Assembly: GCA_015056975.1 (NCBI GenBank)
Contig: SVFG01000022.1
Span: 1-33,747, forward strand
DNA length: 33,747 nucleotides
Direction of reading: 5' to 3'
From: Lachnospiraceae bacterium
GTDB taxonomy: Bacteria; Bacillota; Clostridia; Lachnospirales; Lachnospiraceae
Shown piece after piece: positions 30,374 to 33,747 of this stretch. Positions within the stretch are counted from its first letter, which is position 1. Each line of letters begins with the position of its first letter. The translations under genes and the position numbers were made by a program. The notes beneath the pieces are model-generated. The model did no database searches and was not told the origin of the DNA. It was given only the letters and a program-made list of their open reading frames with translations.

Positions 30374-32575
30374 ATGTTTAATGTACTGGTAGGTTTGCAG
30401 ATTTTTGCCATCATATTGATTGTGTATGCACTGGTGTACATATACCGCAGGGGGTCGACTTATGCGCAGAGATTGATGCTATCGTTTATGATTGCGGAGC
30501 TTGTTCATAACGCGGCCTATTTATTGGAGTTGTTTGCGCAGAATGAGCGGGAAGCAATGCTGGCTGTTAAGATCGAGTATCTGGGCAGCAGTGTTATGAC
30601 AATTTTCTTTATGATGTTTATCCGTAATTACTGTGGTAAAAAGGAAATGGTATGGATGGAGAGAATTCTTCTTTTATGTGCTTGCATTTCCGTCATATTG
30701 ATATGGACCGGTTCCATGCACAATATTTATTATACAGAGGTTGAGTTTGTTGAAAGCGGCATATATCCTCATGTAAAGCTTACCTACGGTCCGGGCTTCT
30801 ATTTCTTTATGATTACGTGTATGGTTATCCCGTGGGGAGTGTCGGTAGGTGTACTGATTGAAACACTTATCAGAAAAAAGAATTCGAAGAGAAGCGGAAA
30901 ACTTAAGTTTATTATAGGCGGTGCTTTTTTTGCAATTTCCGTGTTTATTCTGTATGTGCTTCGTGTATTCCCGGAAGGGTATGACCCCACCCCCCTTGCT
31001 ATGGCTGTTATGTTTTTTACATTGGTAGTATTTGTGTGGAACCGCAAGGACTTTGACCTTACCAGAATGGCTACTGATACAGTATTGAACTCTCTTGGAG
31101 ACGGTATGATTACCTTGGATGAAAATCGTACGGTACTGATGTACAATGATGCGGCAAAGCGCATGTTCCCCAATCTTATGATATATAAAAAGATTGAGGA
31201 TGTGGAAAATTTCCCGATGCATATCATAGAAGAAAGCACACAGGAGCGGTTTGAGGTAAAAGGTCGGTATTATGAGGGGCATTTACATTCGGTCATGGAC
31301 TTTGAACAGATTGTGCGTGGTTATACGGTACTTATGGTGGATGTAACTGAGACCTATGAGTACATCAAAAAGCTGAATGAAATGAGAGAAGAGGCGGAGG
31401 AAGCGAACCGGGCAAAATCCAACTTCCTGGCAAATATGTCTCATGAAATCCGTACGCCTATGAATGCGGTGGTGGGAATGAGCGAGCTTATTATTGAAGA
31501 GAGCCGCGGACGTAAGATGTACGACTATGCTTGTGATATTAAGACGGCAGCACTGAACCTGCTATCTATTATCAATGACATTTTAGATTTGTCCAAGGTG
31601 GAAGCCGGCAGAATGGAGCTGGTTGAGGAGGATTATTTTGTCCAGGTAATGATACAGGATACTGTGAATTTGGTGCGGATGGCAGCGGAGCAAAAGGGAC
31701 TTAAGATGAATGTGGAAGTGGCGGAAGACATTCCTCATAAGCTTAGGGGTGATGTGGGAAGAATCCGTCAGGTGCTGATTAATATTATAAACAATGCTAT
31801 CAAATTTACGAAGGTGGGTAGTGTCAGCTTGGCAGTTTCCAGCCACTATACGGAAGATAATACAATTGAATTGCAGTTTGTTGTAAAAGATACCGGAATC
31901 GGTATTAAGGAAGAGGATAAGGCTGTAATATTTGAATCTTTCCGCCAGCTGGATATGAACAGGAACCGCAAGACGGAAGGCACCGGTTTGGGATTAGCAA
32001 TTACCAAACAGCTGGTTGCACTGATGCAGGGTGATATTCAATTGGAAAGTGAATATGGTAAAGGCACATGCTTTACCGTTCATATCATACAGCAGGTTGC
32101 GGATAAACGTACGATTAGTGAGAATCCAATGGTGCGTCATGCAATGGAGGAAAAGCAGGATAAGAACTTTGTCTGCAGGGATTACAGGGTGTTGGTAGTG
32201 GATGACAATACGATTAACCGTAAGGTGGCAACATCCATGCTCAAGCTGTATGGTGTTCAGATTCATGAGGCAAACAGTGGTAAGGCGGCAATTGATCTTG
32301 TAAAGACGCATGAGTATGACATGATTTTTATGGATCATATGATGCCGGAGATGGATGGTATGGAAGCTACAAGAATTATCCGTACGGAATGCACTGAGAC
32401 AGCGGCTAATACCATCATTATTGCACTGACAGCAAATGCAATCCAGGGGGCGAGAGAGATGTACCTGGAGAACGGGTTCGAAGATTTTCTTTCCAAGCCT
32501 TTCGAACGTACCCAGATGCGAGAATTGTTAGAACGTTGGGTGCCGGATGAGATGCGCGAATATGTGGAAGAATAG
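30374..32575 (+). CDS. 7TM-sensor hybrid histidine kinase with receiver domain
   Basis: This 733-residue membrane signalling protein has about seven N-terminal membrane helices (about 1-215), like the 7TM histidine-kinase sensor family. A PAS-like domain follows (about 228-325, LNSLGDGMITLDENRTVLMYN in part). Next are a short coiled coil, HisKA with H357 in NMSHEIRTPMNAV, and HATPase_c with its N, G1 and G2 boxes NIINNAIKF, DTGIGI and GTGLGLAI. A C-terminal receiver has VLVVDDNTINRK and phospho-acceptor D654 in MIFMDHMMPEMDG. No Hpt domain or separate regulator is nearby, so output would need a remote partner. ATG 30374 follows GAAGAGGTG at 5-bp spacing; a TTG-initiated 14-codon extension is unlikely. 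Confidence 0.88.
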   Translation: MFNVLVGLQIFAIILIVYALVYIYRRGSTYAQRLMLSFMIAELVHNAAYLLELFAQNEREAMLAVKIEYLGSSVMTIFFMMFIRNYCGKKEMVWMERILLLCACISVILIWTGSMHNIYYTEVEFVESGIYPHVKLTYGPGFYFFMITCMVIPWGVSVGVLIETLIRKKNSKRSGKLKFIIGGAFFAISVFILYVLRVFPEGYDPTPLAMAVMFFTLVVFVWNRKDFDLTRMATDTVLNSLGDGMITLDENRTVLMYNDAAKRMFPNLMIYKKIEDVENFPMHIIEESTQERFEVKGRYYEGHLHSVMDFEQIVRGYTVLMVDVTETYEYIKKLNEMREEAEEANRAKSNFLANMSHEIRTPMNAVVGMSELIIEESRGRKMYDYACDIKTAALNLLSIINDILDLSKVEAGRMELVEEDYFVQVMIQDTVNLVRMAAEQKGLKMNVEVAEDIPHKLRGDVGRIRQVLINIINNAIKFTKVGSVSLAVSSHYTEDNTIELQFVVKDTGIGIKEEDKAVIFESFRQLDMNRNRKTEGTGLGLAITKQLVALMQGDIQLESEYGKGTCFTVHIIQQVADKRTISENPMVRHAMEEKQDKNFVCRDYRVLVVDDNTINRKVATSMLKLYGVQIHEANSGKAAIDLVKTHEYDMIFMDHMMPEMDGMEATRIIRTECTETAANTIIIALTANAIQGAREMYLENGFEDFLSKPFERTQMRELLERWVPDEMREYVEE

Positions 32576-32590
32576 ATTTGGAGAAATAAT

Positions 32591-33439
32591 ATGAATTCAA
32601 AAGACTATGCAGTAATCAGCGATGTGCATGGTAATTATAAGGCTTTGGAGGCGTTCCTCAAATATTGTAGTGATCATCCGGTAGATGGTATTATCTGTCT
32701 GGGAGATTATGTGACGGACAGTCCTTACCCGGAACGCACCATGGAGCTTCTTTACAGGATGCGGGAGGAGTATTCCTGCTATATGATTCGTGGCAATCGA
32801 GAAAATTATCTTATCAATAATCTGCGTGTGAATCAGGGCTGGAAGCCTTCCTCGCAGAGCGGTTGTTTTTATTACACATCGCAGCACTTATCCGATGATG
32901 ATATGGCATTTTTTGAGAGTCTTCCGGAAGAGATGACGGTGAGGATAGAGGATTGCCCGGAGCTGTTTATCTGTCATGGTACACCGGGAGAGGTTCGTGG
33001 AAACGTGGATTTAAACCCGGAATTAAAGGTGCCGGCTCTGCAAAAAATAGAGGGGAATTATCTCCTTGGCGGTCACAGCCATATGCAGGAAATTTTTAGA
33101 TGGAATGGCAAGACTTATGTTAATCCCGGCTCCTTGGGACTTACACTTGACGGTATCGGACGGAACGCACAGTTTGTTGTGCTACACGGAGATAAGGCAG
33201 GATGGACGCCGGAGCTTTGTTCCATTCCCTATGATGCGGAGACTTTCCTTGCAGATTTTACCGAGAGCGGATTGGATGAGCTTGCGTTTGTATTAAACAG
33301 AGCTGTAAAAAAGACTATTAACACAGGAGTCAACTATGTGATTCAGTGTGTGGATGAGGTGGAAAAGGAAGCCGAGTGCCCGGTCTCCATGGCTTCGGAA
33401 GAGGTGTGGGAGAAGGTGGCAGGAATGTTAGAGGTATAA
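32591..33439 (+). CDS. Calcineurin-like metallophosphoesterase
   Basis: This 282-residue protein has the ordered metal ligands of the YfcE/MJ0936-type family: SDVHGN, CLGDYV, RGNRE, ICHGTPG and GGHSHMQ, ending NPGSLG. It hydrolyses a phosphoester or phosphodiester; the target is unknown. The C-terminal about 65 residues (from roughly LADFTESG) exceed the basic domain. The start is 15 bp after the kinase stop, suggesting one operon. A second related gene follows after 5 bp. Confidence 0.85.
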   Translation: MNSKDYAVISDVHGNYKALEAFLKYCSDHPVDGIICLGDYVTDSPYPERTMELLYRMREEYSCYMIRGNRENYLINNLRVNQGWKPSSQSGCFYYTSQHLSDDDMAFFESLPEEMTVRIEDCPELFICHGTPGEVRGNVDLNPELKVPALQKIEGNYLLGGHSHMQEIFRWNGKTYVNPGSLGLTLDGIGRNAQFVVLHGDKAGWTPELCSIPYDAETFLADFTESGLDELAFVLNRAVKKTINTGVNYVIQCVDEVEKEAECPVSMASEEVWEKVAGMLEV

Positions 33440-33444
33440 GGATT

Positions 33445-33747
33445 ATGAATATTGCAGTGTTTTCAGATATCCATGGTAATCATGTGGCATTTGAGGCGTG
33501 TTTAAACTATGCCCTGTCACATGATGTTACCACTTTTCTTTTTTTAGGGGATTATCTCGGAGAATTTGCCTATCCCCAAAAGACTATGGAGATGATATAT
33601 GAGTTAAAAGAAAAGTATAATTGTTATTTTATAAAAGGGAACAAGGAAGATTATTGGATAAACCGCAAATATGATAACAATTGTGAGTGGAAGGATGGCA
33701 ATTTGACAGTTGGTGCCATGCTTTATTGTTATGCAAATCAGACGGAA
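33445..33747 (+). CDS. Second metallophosphoesterase, 5' part (cut by window end)
   Basis: The first 101 codons read MNIAVFSDIHGNHVAFEACL, then LFLGDYLGEF and IKGNKEDYW, parallel to SDVHGN, LGDYV and GNRENY in the gene just upstream. The two are tandem paralogs separated by 5 bp. The remaining metal ligands lie beyond the window. ATG 33445 overlaps the RBS region AGGTATAAGG. Confidence 0.8.
   Translation, partial: MNIAVFSDIHGNHVAFEACLNYALSHDVTTFLFLGDYLGEFAYPQKTMEMIYELKEKYNCYFIKGNKEDYWINRKYDNNCEWKDGNLTVGAMLYCYANQTE

Noticed and set aside
1-33747. CRISPR arrays, rRNA genes and intact insertion sequences
   Set aside because: I looked for regularly spaced repeats, rRNA-like blocks and transposase motifs and saw none; the only regular repeats are the att and module sequences described.

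Overview
The window looks like a gut-type Clostridia/Lachnospiraceae (Firmicutes) chromosome. Signs of this are strong AGGAGG-type ribosome binding sites, lipoprotein-anchored glycoside hydrolases and solute-binding proteins, a LacL/LacM split beta-galactosidase, a CcpA-type cre-like site and moderately low GC. Almost everything reads rightward. Both ends are cut: the left end lies inside an indolepyruvate oxidoreductase beta-subunit gene and the right end inside a metallophosphoesterase gene.

Layout. (1) 1-438 is the end of iorB, followed by a terminator and an unexplained, strongly folded 159-bp element (548-706). (2) 865-12058 is a glycan-utilisation cluster: lacL-lacM (17-bp overlap), a GH43 lipoprotein with a likely CBM6, an AraC-type regulator, a sugar-binding lipoprotein without permeases, a Gfo/Idh/MocA oxidoreductase and a cytoplasmic GH95 alpha-L-fucosidase. 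The genes fit uptake and trimming of a galactose/arabinose(xylose)/fucose-decorated glycan. (3) 12136-18360 holds YqeY, citrate synthase, a Mbeg1-like (DUF2974) hydrolase, a convergent class-I glutamine-amidotransferase-like gene and a YfhO membrane protein. (4) 18486-20511 is a KDG catabolic pair, a KDPG aldolase with an extra VOC-like domain plus KDG kinase, under a promoter that overlaps a cre-like site. An acyltransferase-3 gene follows.

(5) 21697-25281 is the most unusual stretch. A tRNA-Leu(AAG) gene is followed by an AT-rich tandem array of degenerate modules. Each module has the 3' end of an HUH rolling-circle Rep gene, a near-identical promoter and a different passenger gene (GNAT acetyltransferase, DfrF-like dihydrofolate reductase, second GNAT). 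Two of the three then end in a conserved ~113-bp segment that carries paired arm-type repeats and an exact 20-bp copy of the tRNA 3' end. A truncated tyrosine integrase sits at the start of the second module. I read this as repeated site-specific integration of small rolling-circle elements at one tRNA, followed by decay that kept the passenger genes and their promoters. The result resembles an integron cassette array in organisation but not in mechanism.

(6) 25293-28440 is a tight co-directional run: a histidine phosphatase with an extra Cys-rich domain, a zinc-ribbon/TPR protein, a CMP/dCMP-type deaminase and a YdcF-like protein. It may be transcribed from the third module's promoter. (7) 28644-33747 holds an alpha/beta-hydrolase esterase, a 7TM hybrid histidine kinase and two tandem metallophosphoesterases.

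All assignments come from reading the sequence and family knowledge. No database search was run.
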